Assembly: GCA_037367355.1 (NCBI GenBank)
Contig: CM074701.1
Span: forward strand, 1,860,001 to 1,924,000
DNA length: 64,000 bases
Origin: Neoscytalidium dimidiatum
Taxonomy: Eukaryota > Ascomycota > Dothideomycetes > Botryosphaeriales > Botryosphaeriaceae
Direction of reading: 5' to 3'
The notes beneath the pieces were generated by a model. That model was not told the DNA's origin. It made no database searches and saw nothing but the letters and a program-made list of their open reading frames with translations. Position numbers and translations under genes: made by a program. This document shows positions 30,896 to 41,872 of the stretch, piece by piece. The number at the start of each line of letters is the position of its first letter. The stretch's first letter is position 1.

Positions 30896-32070
30896 CCCCG
30901 CCTGCCGGGTTCGCGTCGTGGGAGGATGCTCTGGGTTTGGGCGGTCAGGGTTTCGTCGGTGGTATTCCTGGATGAGTTCCTCGCAGTTAAGGTAAGAGAT
31001 TGGTTCCCATGAGGGTTCCCACGGGTTCCCGGCGGGATCCACTCCTTCCCATTTGATGAGGTACTTGAATTGACCGTCGATCCAGTCTCCATCCAGGATT
31101 TCTCTACGTTCCATTCTTTGTCTGCGTCATCGGGGTGTATTTCAAGTTCTGGGTCAGGTTCGGCGTTGCTGTGTGCGGGTTCAAGTAACGAGATGTGGAA
31201 AACTGGGTGTATTCCCACTTGTTCTGGCAATTTGAGTTTAAAGGAAACAGGTGAAAGTTCTTTCTCAATTTGGTAGGGTCCGATTTTCTTGTGGTCCAAT
31301 TTGTCGTTCGATCGTGTTGTTTTGATGTTTTTTCTGAGGAGCCAGACTTTATCCCCCTCCTTTAGGGGCGGCGACGCCTGGCGCCGTCTGTCGTAGTACA
31401 TGGCCATTCGGTATGCGGTGAATTTGATGTCTCGGGCCAGTTCCTGGTGTAGCTCGCGTAACTGGTCTGCTCTGAGCATAGCTTTTTGGGCGAGTACTTC
31501 GCAGATCTGGGGTTCTCCGAAGGCGGTGGGGTCGAATCCGTAGTTGGCGTAGAAAGGCGTGGTTTGTGTGGCTTCCGTTGATGTGCTGTTGTACGCGTAT
31601 TGGGCTAGTGGCAGGAGTTCGACCCAGTTGTTTTGCCTGTAATTCAGGTAGAATCTTAGGTACTGTTCTAGCGTTTGGTTGGTTCGTTCCGTTTGTCCAT
31701 CGGTTTGCGGGTGTGCCGTTGTTGACATCTTGTGTTTAGTTCCTAACTTGTGGACCAAGGTTTGCCAGAACTTAGCTCTGAATCGTGGGTCTCGGTCCGT
31801 GATTAGTTCCTTGGGCATCCCGTGGTGGGCGAAGACATATCTGAGGAAGAGGTAGGCGCAGCCTTCTGCTCCGATTTTTTTGTTGCAAGGGATGAAGTTT
31901 GCCCATTTTGTCAAACGGTCGACAATGACCAGGATGGCGTTGTGTCGCGCTTTAGTCACAGGGTCTACTGAATTTGGCAGGTCGGTGATAAAATCCATTG
32001 TGACCGATTCCCAGGGTTTGGTTGGTGTTGTGATGAGCTGTAGTTGTCCGTATGGTGCATGTCGTGCCAC
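30766..32070 (-). pseudogene. Chromovirus integrase and chromodomain (frameshifted)
   Basis: One long frame carries the integrase core: WESVTMDFITDLP (Asp), LITDRDPRF (Asp) and QTLEQYLRF (Glu) form the DDE triad; GPYQIEKELSP and HPVFHISLLEP form the GPY/F module. Just after that the frame is lost near 31080-31110 and the chromodomain continues in another frame at 30803-31114 (ERREILDG, FKYLIKWEG, NPWEPSWEPI). Chromodomains target integration to modified histones in this clade. The N-terminal zinc-binding part of integrase (about 32070-32330) is also in disturbed frames. Confidence 0.8.
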
Positions 32071-32777
32071 CTTGTTTTTTGCGCATTCGTCACATTCCTG
32101 GATGACTTTCTACTACTTTCCTCATTCGGGGAAAGTAGTGTCTTGCAAGCCGTTCCAAGGTTCTTGTCATTCCTGGGTGTCCGTGAACTGCGGACTCGTG
32201 GTATTCCTTTGTCAGCCGTTTGCGCAGAGGTGTGGGTACGTAGATTTTTCCGCGGAATAGTATGTTGCCTCTATGGTCTTGGACTAGGTCGGGGTCGTCA
32301 TGTTCGGGGTGCCTATTCGTTGAAGCAGTTCTTGGGATAGCGGATCATTGTTATATTTTCCTTGGATGATTTGTTCCCAAGTGGCGGTGTCATCTTCTTC
32401 CTCGTTTACTGCCTCTTCCGTGGTTTCTTCAAGTGTTGGTATGGGTTCCTCGTCCTGCGGTTCCTCTTCGTCCTCCGGCTCCTGCTCTGGTGTTGGGTTT
32501 CGTGGAGGTTCGTCGTCGTCGATGGGGCTCCCTAGCCTTATGATGGGTGCCAGTATTCGTTCTTCCCAGGGTGCGTCGGATTCTTCAATGATTCGGGGCG
32601 GTTGGGGCCTAACGTGCCGTCGTCATTTTGTCGTAGTACTGCTGGTGATAGTTCTGGCTTTCCTTCCACGTGGTCGGCTCTGCGGCTAAGTGCGTCGGCC
32701 TTGCCGTTTTCACTTCCCTTTAGTGGATCTTGAAGTAGAAGGGGCGAGTTGTTCTGCCCATCGTACTTGTCTTCTGT

Positions 32778-33059
32778 TTAACACCTTGGTGGTTGTGAAG
32801 TATCCCAGGTTCTTGTGATCCGAGTATACCGTGATTTCGTAGTTAGCTCCCCAAGGTAGTGTCGCCATTCCTTGAACGCTGTGACGATCGCAAGCAGTTC
32901 TTTGTCGTGTATCTCGTAATTGAGCTCGGCGGGTGACATTTTGCGAGAGTAATACGCGATAGGGTGTAATCTTCCCTCGTCGTCTGGCTGGCTGAGGGTA
33001 GCGCCAATGGCATAGTCGGATGCAGTTTCGAGGTAGAGTGGCTTGTCAGGATCGAACAT
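32778..33059 (-). pseudogene. Chromovirus RNase H fragment
   Basis: Frame with [23 protein letters not shown] (first catalytic Asp region), [27 protein letters not shown] (catalytic Glu) and HYLGELT. Typical gypsy RNase H directly after reverse transcriptase. Frames before and after are shifted, so it is part of a broken pol. Confidence 0.75.
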
Positions 33060-33157
33060 GAGGAGTACCGGCGCTTCTACGAAGGCCCTTTGAGTTGATC
33101 AAACGCCTCTTGTTGGGGTGCTTCCCAGGTGAAAGGGTATTTTTCGGGTGAGTCGGA

Positions 33158-34169
33158 TTAGGGTTCGGCTACATGCGAGTATCGTTTGATGAATCGTCGG
33201 TAGAAGTTGGCAAACCCTAAAAGGCTTGTACTTCTTTGACGTTCCTTGGTTCTGGCCACTTCAGGATGTCTTCCACCTTTTTTGGGTCCATGACTATTTT
33301 TCCTGGTTCGATGATAAAGCCTAGGAATTCTACCCTTTGGGCATGGAAGGTACATTTTTCTGGTTTGACGGAGAGGTTGTATTCGAGTAGTTTCTGGAGG
33401 ACTTTGGATACATGTTCCTTGTGTTCTTCAAGGGTTTCTGAGTAGATCAGGATGTCGTCGAGGTAGGCTGTGCAGAATCGGTCCAGATATTCTCGTAGGA
33501 CGTGGTTGACAAGGGCTTGGAATGTGGCAGGGGCGTTGGTAAGTCCGAAAGGCATTACCAAGTACTCGTACAAACCGTATCGAGTTCTGAATGCGGTTTT
33601 CCATTCATGTCCTTCCTTGATTCGGATAAGGTGGTACCCATCCCGCAGGTCTAACTTGGTGAAGAATCGTGCCCCGGAGAGGCGATCCCTTAGTTCATCG
33701 ATGCGGGGTAGAGGGTAGCGGTCTTTGATGGTAATGTCGTTCAGGGATCGGTAATCCACACAGAGGCGTAACTTGCCTCCGGGCTTTGGTACGAAGAGGA
33801 CGGGGAATCCTGCTGAGGATTGAGAGGGTCGGATGTATCCTTCTTCAGTAGTAAGTCCAAGTGTTCCCTCATTGCTTGTAACTCCTTTTCCGACATTGGA
33901 TATAGGGGTCCAAATCGGGGTTCAGTGCCTGGTTTCAAGTTGATCTCGTGGTCCCATGGTCTGTGTTCCGGTAGTGCGTCTTCGATCTTTTCTCTGAAAA
34001 TTTCCTTGAACCGGTGGTATTCCTTAGGAACGCCATCAAGGTACTGTTCGTGTATCCTGGTGGGGTCATCTCCTCCCACGGGTGTCGGGTAGTCTGGTTT
34101 TTCTCGTCTGGTGGCACTAATCTGTCGGGTTCTTTCTTTGTTTGTAGTGGTGGGGCGATACCACATCAT
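33158..34169 (-). pseudogene. Chromovirus reverse transcriptase (frameshifted)
   Basis: Upstream piece 33741-34169 holds PEHRPWDHEINLKPG and [19 protein letters not shown]. The main piece 33217-33759 starts [19 protein letters not shown] and contains [28 protein letters not shown], the active-site AYLDD and FLGFII. A shift near 33750-33820 separates them, another near 33220 leads to the [12 protein letters not shown] segment. All motifs are of the Ty3/gypsy type. Confidence 0.85.
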
Positions 34170-34239
34170 TCCAATTGCTTGCCCCTTCTTTCGGGTCCTT
34201 TCCAGCGCAGCTTTCGAAATTAGGCTTACGTGGGTAATC

Positions 34240-34750
34240 GGTTCGGCTATGGTGCGTGGTTTCCATTCTGGTTCTTGGTTTCGTTCTCTGGACTTGAGGG
34301 TAATTCCTCCATTGTCCCAATCGTATTGTATTTTCCATTTCTTCTGCCAAGGGATGCCGAGAATGACATCATACTTAGATCTTGGTAACGTCTAGACAGA
34401 TACGTTCCCTGTGGTTTTTGTATTCGAGGGTCAGTTTCGGGGTTTCGATGATTACCTTTCCATCTCCAAAGGAGCTGGGGGATCCATCAACAGTTCTCAG
34501 CTGATATGGTTGGTCCTTTTCTGGGTTTTAGGTTGGCTTTTTCTGCAAATCGGTTTGAGACGTAGTTCCTTGTGATGCGGAGTCGATGAGGGTGAGCGCT
34601 CGGCGTCCATTGATTTTTGTCACGACAACCCAGTGGTTCCCGTATTCTGCGGAGTCTCCTTTGCTTTCTGGTGGGTGTCCTGTGGTTTTTCCGGTCGATG
34701 CTGCTATGGTCCTGGGGCGGCCTCGCCTGCTGTAGCCCCAGTTCAGTAGG
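34240..34750 (-). pseudogene. Chromovirus protease region, decayed
   Basis: Between gag knuckle and reverse transcriptase. A short stretch on the minus strand near 34580-34630 reads RRALTLIDSASQGT, which resembles the aspartic protease active site (LIDSG-type). The frame does not stay open across the domain, so only the position and this motif support the call. Confidence 0.5.
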
Positions 34751-34755
34751 CGTTT

Positions 34756-35930
34756 CTAGTTTTTTGGGTGGTACCCGCTGATGTTCTTAGCTTCCTGGTG
34801 AATGGGGCAGGCTTCGATGCTACAAGTGGACCAGTGGATGGTGTCATGGTTGGGGGTCTCCGGTCGTCCTTCAGTAGCCGAGGTGGTTTTCTTGTCGTTG
34901 GTTCGCTGGTTGCTGGTTCGTTTGTCTGGGCAGTTTCTGCTGATATGTCCGTGCTTTCCACAGTGGAAGCAAAGACCCTTTTCACGCCGTCGCTGTTCTT
35001 CCTCCGGCGCCAGCCGAGGGTTTCGTCGTTGGTTGGCATCTAAGTCCATGGGTCCCCGGGGTAGGTTGTTTCGAGGTTGCGCGGTGTTGGCCGAGTATCG
35101 GGTTTGGCCTGTCTCTTGTCTGAAATTGAACAGTTGTTGGTCGACTCGGATGGCCGTGTCGATGGTCTCGCTAAGGTCCTTGGGTAATCCGGTGCGGGCG
35201 AATTCGGCCTTCACATTGTGCTTTAGGCCCTAGAAGATGTATTTGAGGGATTGGTCGTTCCAATTGAGGTAGGAGGCGAGCATGCGGAATTCCGTGACAT
35301 ATTCCGAGACTGATCGGGTTTGTCGGAGGTCCTGATTCGAAGGGCGGCCTGCTCCTCGTTCTGCTACCAAAGGCTTGTCTGATTGCGTCGGCGAAGCGAT
35401 TGTAGTTGGCGAACAGGCTACTGGTTTCCGTACGTGGGATGGCCGAGCGGAAATCCTTTCGATAGGGTTCGAACCACCGTGCTGCGTTACCTCGGAGGTA
35501 GGTTCCTGCAAAGCGGACCCTTTCCTCATCGTCCTTGAATGATGCTTTGTAGAATTCGAAGTAATTCTCTAGTTGGGCCAGGAAGTCGTTGAGCTTACGC
35601 CGATCCCCATCGTAGGTGTCGGGGTCTTGATCTTTAGTTTGGTGTTGTGGGGTCGATTCTGATGTCGCGGGGGTGGCTGGGGTGGAGGGCCGCATAGTAC
35701 GGTTGACAGTAAAGGCTTGTCCTCGAATGAAGTACTCAGAAGGACTTGGCCGCAGTCCTCACTGGCGTTCTCTGGTACTCTGGGTCCGTTGATTGCTCGA
35801 CTCAAGGAGGCTATGCCCGAGGAATATGCTTCCGAAATGAGCAGCCTCATGTTAGGAGCTGGGTTTCCAGGATCAGGGACGGATTGACTCCTCCGTCGGA
35901 AGGTTGTTCCTGATTTCGGTCCAGGATGTC
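34756..35930 (-). pseudogene. Chromovirus gag with CCHC zinc knuckle (frameshifted)
   Basis: Frame 35171-35695 has YDGDRRKLNDFLAQLENYF and LRGNAARWFEPY (capsid region). The reading moves to another frame (35230-35529: SVSEYVTEFRMLASYLNW) through two indels near 35340-35370, and to a third at 34756-35214 with the nucleocapsid knuckle CFHCGKHGHISRNC (C-x2-C-x4-H-x4-C). The order is normal for Ty3/gypsy gag. Three frames mean no intact protein can be made. Confidence 0.85.
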
Positions 35931-35987
35931 ATGGTTAGTAGTTTTCAGGGTGGGGTTACCTCCGGTGCCTAAGAAAGGTGGTCAAAG

Positions 35988-36371
35988 TGTTACGCCGGGA
36001 CTCTTTCTGGGGGAGTCGAGGCGCGTCGTCAGGCAGCTTGGGCTTTCTAGGGGCCAATACAGTGGTAGGCAGGGGAGGTTCGTACAATAGTAGGGTAGGA
36101 ATCAATTGACAAGTTGACCACGGGGGTCCTATCTACTGTGAACGAGTGTGCTCTATATACTGTAGGAGATGGTGGGTGTGACCGCTGGCCGTGACCGCGG
36201 TGGTTCTGGTGGTCAGGTTGAGTGGTCAGGCCTTGGCATTGTGACCGCGGTGTTGTTGCTGAGTCATCGGGGTGGCCACGGGCGTCTTGTATCTTGGCTG
36301 TGTTGTGTTGGTGGGTCCGATTTCCTCCAGCTCAGCACTTCCTCTCCTTCCCTTCTTGCTGCGCCGTAACA
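35988..36371 (-). repeat. 5' LTR of the chromovirus (384 bp)
   Basis: Partner of 29732-30110, in the same orientation. TGTTACGCC..CCGTAACA ends. Followed by the 5-bp target duplication GGTAG at 36372-36376 and then by LINE sequence in register with the left part. Confidence 0.9.
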
Positions 36372-36376
36372 GGTAG

Positions 36377-39300
36377 ATAGCCCCTAGGGTAGAAAGTAGA
36401 AAGGATTAACCGTTTCGAGATTATACGGCTTATCTTTTAGAAAGTCTCTAATTTTTCGAGTAAGCTTACTTTTGTATTCGTTCTCTCTTTCTAGAAGGCT
36501 TCGAATTAGGTGTTTTTAGTCTAATTTAAGACTTTGTAGGGCGTAGGATTGGAGGTTGTTTTCTAAGCGAATTTCCGAGGGTGGGATCGCGGCTTCTATT
36601 TCGAGGGGAGTAATTAGAGCGGTTTTAAAAACGCCTAGTATTTTCCGTAGAGCTAGATTCTAGAGTATCGTAGCTTTTTATTTAAAATTCGCTTGGTTAT
36701 TCCAGTATAAAACGGAGCCGTAGTCGGAGACGGAGGTAACGTAGGCTAAGTATAACTACCGTACCGCGTTAGGTTTTAGTCCGTTTTCGATGTTAGCTAG
36801 TCTATTTATCCTCGAGAGGCTCGAGCGAGCTTGGCTTATTCTAATATCGACGTGTTCCTTAAAATTAAGGAGTGGGTCTAAGAAAACTCCTAGATATCGG
36901 ACTAGATTCTTAGGCTTTATAACTAAACCCGTAGGTAGTTTTAGAGTAGAATCTCTTGCCGTTTTTTCTTTAGAAAAATGCATTAATTCGGTTTTTTCGA
37001 GGTCGAATTATATAGCATTTTCCGCGCCTAGTTTATAGAGTCTTTCCGCTTCTCTTTCTAATATCTTTATATTTCTTTTCTAGCTTTTCGAGCTTACTAT
37101 TAAAGAGATATCGTCGATATAAGATAAGTAGGTAACGGATTTCGTTTAAAATAGATCTCGGATATATATTAGAAATAGTATCGGCGAAATAGGACTTCCT
37201 TACGATATACCCGTTTCTACGTTACTAAATTCTTCTATATTTCTATCGAAACTAAGGCGTAGTTATCGGGAATTTAAGAAAGTTCTAATCCACGCGAGTA
37301 GATTAGTCGGAAGCTTTAACTTTCTTAAAATTCCTAGGAGTTGTTCTTACGCGACGTAGTCGTAAGCGCCGCGTACGTCTAGAAATAGCGTAGATATTTT
37401 TAGCTTTGCCTTTCGGTTTTCCTCTACTAAATTCGTTAGAATAAAGTAGGCGTCTATAGCGGATTTTTTAAGTCTTCCCCCTATTTATATAGGGTAAATT
37501 AGGTTTATCGTTTCCGCTAGAAAACCGAGGCGTTTAGCTATTACTCGTTTGAGTACTTTTCCTAGGTAATTTAATAGAGAGATAACCCTATAAGTCTTTA
37601 GATTCGCGGGATCCGGCTTATTAGGTTTCTTTAAAATTGCCCCCGTTACTTATCTCCAGCACTTTAGATAGTAGCTATATTTAAAGAGGTTCAAATAGAT
37701 AAAATAGAAGGCTTTCGGAGATACGTTATAGGCCTAAATAATAATTTATTAGGATATTAAATTAGGTCCGGGCGTAGTTCCTTTTATTAGGTTCGAACAC
37801 GTTCGTTCGAGCTCTTTTTTATCTAGAATTGGCTATTCCCAGCTTGGATCTAGCTGGTAATTTATCTAGTTATTTTCGATTCGTGCGTTAGGAGGGGATA
37901 GAAATAACGTTTCTTTTAGCGCGAAGCTTTTCCCCTTCCAGCTATCTTATAGTAGGCCGTTTTTAGCCCGAATCGGTAGGATTCGTTCTATCGGACGGTA
38001 TTTTATATAGGCTATTACTTTAAAGATGGTTTTAGGGGTATTTTTACTTAGAAACGAATTCTAGTAGTCCCGTTTAGCTTTATAAATAGAGGAGAAGTAT
38101 TCGTTTCGAGTTTTTAGGAAGTCTTACTTATTTACGAGCTCCGGTAAGCGTCGTATAAGCCGCGTTTATCGTTTAAGGTTCCCTCGGGCCTCCGTTAAGG
38201 TAGAATTCTACTAGGGTTTAGCTTTAGCTAGCGGGGTAGTTTTTAGAATAGCTTAGTCCGCTGCTTACCGTATAAGGTTAGTTAGGGATTCTCCTAGTTT
38301 TTCTAAGAGTAAGACTTCTATCGAACGGTCTTTTAGAATCTCTAGGCTAAGATCTTTATTCTCTTCTTCTAGAATAGCTAGCTAGGGGCGTAGCTTTTCT
38401 ATAAAGTTCGAGGCTTTTTCTTTAAAGATCTTAGAGAATTTATCCTAGTTCGCCTTCTTATAATTAAATCTAATTTGCTTAGATTTCTCCTAGTTTATTC
38501 GTTTATTTAATTAGATTTAAAATAAAATAGGGAAGTAGTCGAATCCGATAGATTCGAGTATTTGCTAGTCCGTTATTTTATTCGTTAGCCCTCGGCTAGC
38601 GAGCGTTAGATCTATTACCGTAGGTCTATCTAAGTTCGGCCGGTAGAAGGTACCTTCTCCCGGCATATTTAGTAGGTCTAGGTTATTAGATTTAATCTAA
38701 TTAATTAGGGCGGAGGCCCCGTTCGAGTAGGGGGACCTTGGGTCCCACCACGGGTGGTGAATGTTAAAGTCCCCGGCTATAATACTAGGGAATTCTAGCT
38801 ATTAGTAGCCTAGAATACGTTCTAGCGTATAGGGGGAATTATCGTTTCCTTATTCCTTTTAGTTATATAAATTAAAGAGGTAGAATTAGCTATTTTCCTC
38901 TATTATTTTTAGAACTATTAGGTCGGGGGATTTAGTTACCGCGGAGTTATAGTTAATATCTATTCCCGTTAGATAACGGGATATATATACTAACGTACGC
39001 GGTCTTTCCGTTAGAGAATAATCCGGTAGAATTTAAACGAATGTAGGGTAGTTAACCAACCGCCTTTCTCTAGGATTTTCGGGGTTTATTAGCCATAGTT
39101 CTTATATAAGAATTAGGCTAATTTTAAGATCGATTGCTTTAGATAGAAGGCTCTCCGTAGCTAGAGCGTTTCTATTTAAATTTACTTAAAATACCCTTAG
39201 TTTATCTATAGATAAAGGGGGTTAGTTAATTCGAATTAGGGTAGTACTAGCACCGTATACCTTTAGAGGCTTTACAGCCTATAAATTTACACTTATACTC

Positions 39301-41210
39301 TCCCGTAAGGTACTCCTTTTTATAGATTTCGTATATAGGAGTCCTTATATATTTAGCCGTTTCGTATCCGTTTTTAAGGTAGTTACGGTATTAAATTCCC
39401 TTAGGAATTACCCGTGCTTTCTCTACCTTATAGCTTATTCCGTATATAAAAAGGCGGCTATTAATAGCCTTTTTCTATTCCTTTTCGGTACGGAACGAGA
39501 CTATAACGGATCCCGCGGATTGGTTTTCTCTTTTCTCCTTAGAGGTGGCCTAGTAGGGCTTACCGATAGGAGAAAGACCTACGTTAAAGGTCTCTATTTC
39601 CTCCTTAATAAAGGAGTCGATTAGAATATCCTTAGTCTCCCGCGTAGAGATACCGTAGATAATAACCTTATACTAGGCCTCGACTAGTTTCGGGTTAGAA
39701 TTAGGAAGGACTTTCCTAATAATATTCTCTTTTTCTAAGAGAAATTAGCTAGTATAGCCTTCGGTGCCTGTAATTAGGATATTTCCTTTAAACGAAAGGG
39801 AAGTTCCTTAGATAACGGGTTTATTTACGAAACCGGCTCCCGCGAACGCGAGGTTTAGCTTTTATTGGAGTCGGATTCCATTAAATTAGTCTCGTACGCC
39901 GTCGTAGAAGACGGTAATTTGTCTATCTTTTATAGACGTTAGTTTTTCGAGCTTCGTTATTGTTTTTTTAGTTAGTTTTTTATACGATACGGTTATAAAA
40001 CCGTCGTTTAGAACTAAACCTACCGCTACCGAGGCGTAGGAGGTAGGTTTTTTTACCGGGGTTGGTTGTTTAGGCTGGGGTTTTCCCGTCGTAGCTACGG
40101 AGGTAGCTCCGAGATTCCTCGTTTTATTCGAAAGCGTACGGGATACGTTCTCGAGGGCGCGGATTTCGGTTGCGATAATTAACTTAGTAAAGTCGATTTT
40201 TCCTTTCGCCGTATATTTGCGGAAGACGGTAAGGAGTTTACTAAGGTTATTTACCTTAGACCGGTCTTCTTCGAGGTCGATCGCCTTAATAAGGCAATCG
40301 AACGCGGCTTCGATATATTCCGTAGAGGACTTTAGTTTCGATCCCGGTATATACCGGGTTCTTTTCTCGGGGTAGTATTCGAACGGATTAGTGCCCGTAG
40401 TTATCGGCGAGAAGGAAAGTCTTTTTTCTAGCGTCGGCGTAGGCTCTACCGTTACCGTTACCTTCGGTCTTCTCGGTAGCGGTATTACTTCGTCGTTTTC
40501 TATCTCGATATCTTCGATACTACTTGATCCCGTAGTATTCGAAGATTCGATAACTACCGGCGTAGTCGATAGTCGAATTAGAGTCGAGGGGCGTAGAGGG
40601 TCCGGAGAATCCGGAGGGTCCGGGGGCGGATATTCTTAGTTTTCTATACTCTTTCTAGAAAGGAAATAGTAGAAATAGGAAATTAGACTAGAAAGAAATC
40701 GCCGGCTTTAGTTTCGTCTAAACTAAGCCGTAAATAAACGAATTTCGGGCGAGCGCGGGGAATTTTTTTCGTTACTTTCTCTTAAGAAGTAACGAAGCGT
40801 TTTCGGGGCTATTCGGTTAAGCTTTTCGCTTATTTTCGGTTATTCTTAGTTCGCGTAGGTAGGGAGGTAGTGAAAACTCTACGTATACGGGCCGCGGAAA
40901 AGGGGCGGGACAGAGAAGAGGAGAAAGCGCTTCTTCGCCTTAGATTTAGGTACGTAAACGCGCTCTAAATCTCGTATAACTTCGTACGGAGGTGCGCGTA
41001 GGTATTTTCGGTAGCTTCCGAACTTTTTACGTCTTTTTAAGTCGATTTAGGATTTTAGTAGGGATGCGGAGGTTAAGGAAGTTAATTTAGCCTAACGAGG
41101 TCTCTTTTCTACGCGATAACGTAGTAGCGCGTATAGCTACGAAGCTAAAATTCGAGAATCTAGCTAAGGGAATCGAGAGCTTTCGATAGATACCGGTCTT
41201 AGCGCTTTTT
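36377..41210 (-). mobile_element. Tad1-like LINE, 5' and middle part (RIP-mutated)
   Basis: Continuation of 28433-29731. On the minus strand the frame 36756-36983 holds KPKNLVRYLGVFLDP and FKEHVDIRISQARSS, the region after the reverse transcriptase of Tad1 LINEs. Upstream (37000-38200) is the damaged reverse transcriptase, about 38500-39250 the endonuclease region by position, and about 39250-40650 the ORF1 gag-like region. CA and TG are nearly absent but CG is frequent, and GC content stays moderate, so RIP hit CpA sites specifically. The 5' edge near 41200 is set by change of texture only. Confidence 0.7.
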
Positions 41211-41872
41211 CTCAGGGAAGATATATGTAAATCGACTTTCTTAACCTATATATTAAATCTAAAGTATATATATAGAACGTTATAGCTCTAGCTATCTACT
41301 AGATAAACGTAACTATATCGCCCTCTACTAAGTATATTTAAAAGTAAGGCGCCGCTATAAAGAGTTTAAGTAAGAAAGTAGAATAGAGTTATACTACTAA
41401 AAGATCGCTAGAGGCGTATACGCTATAAGCTAGTACTATATATAGATATATATATATTATAACGTTAATATCTTACCTTATATACTATACTATACTAATA
41501 TAAGATAAAAGCTAACTAACTACGATTATACTCTTTTCTATTTAGACCTTTTTTTCCCGCGCTACTAATATAAACGGCGAGATAAAAGATTTTTTCTTTT
41601 TAAGTAGGTTTTAATAAGATATCGCTAGGCCTAGAGATAGTTTCTTTAGAGGGGGAGATACTATTAAACGCCGGCTTATAGATAGATAGATAGCTAGAGA
41701 CTAATATAAAGAGAAGACTACTAGCGTATCGCTAGCGGAACTCTAGCGGCTAGGCGGAGAATAAAATTTTAACTAAGGCTAGTCTATTAAAATCTTCTTT
41801 CTATTAAATTATCTATTTATAAATATAAGCTCTTCGTCTCTTTATTAACTTTCTATCTACTATATAATTCTT
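41211..41872. repeat. Unassigned RIP-mutated AT-rich segment
   Basis: Strongly CA/TG-depleted. A purine-rich phrase GAGGGGGAGATACTATTAAAC at about 41651-41671 resembles a polypurine tract next to an LTR start, so this may be the end of a further LTR element, but I could not find its partner. Contains a short GATA run near 41680-41694. Confidence 0.4.

Larger units (their letters stand above)
29732..36371 (-). mobile_element. Ty3/gypsy chromodomain retrotransposon (chromovirus), 6640 bp
   Basis: Complete structure on the minus strand: LTRs 35988-36371 (5') and 29732-30110 (3'), both starting TGTTAC-type and ending GTAACA; 5-bp target duplication GGTAG at 29727-29731 and 36372-36376; polypurine tract at 30111-30125 next to the 3' LTR. 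Internal order is gag with CCHC knuckle, protease, reverse transcriptase, RNase H, integrase and chromodomain, which is the chromovirus arrangement. Composition is normal with CA/TG intact, so it is not RIP-mutated, unlike the LINE it interrupts. Coding frames are broken by several small indels, so it should be unable to move by itself. A separate ORF lies on the opposite strand near the 3' end. Confidence 0.9.

Noticed and set aside
35930..35990. tRNA primer binding site after the chromovirus 5' LTR
   Set aside because: The bases next to the LTR (CTTTGACCACC on the minus strand) do not start with the usual TGG and I could not match them to a tRNA 3' end.
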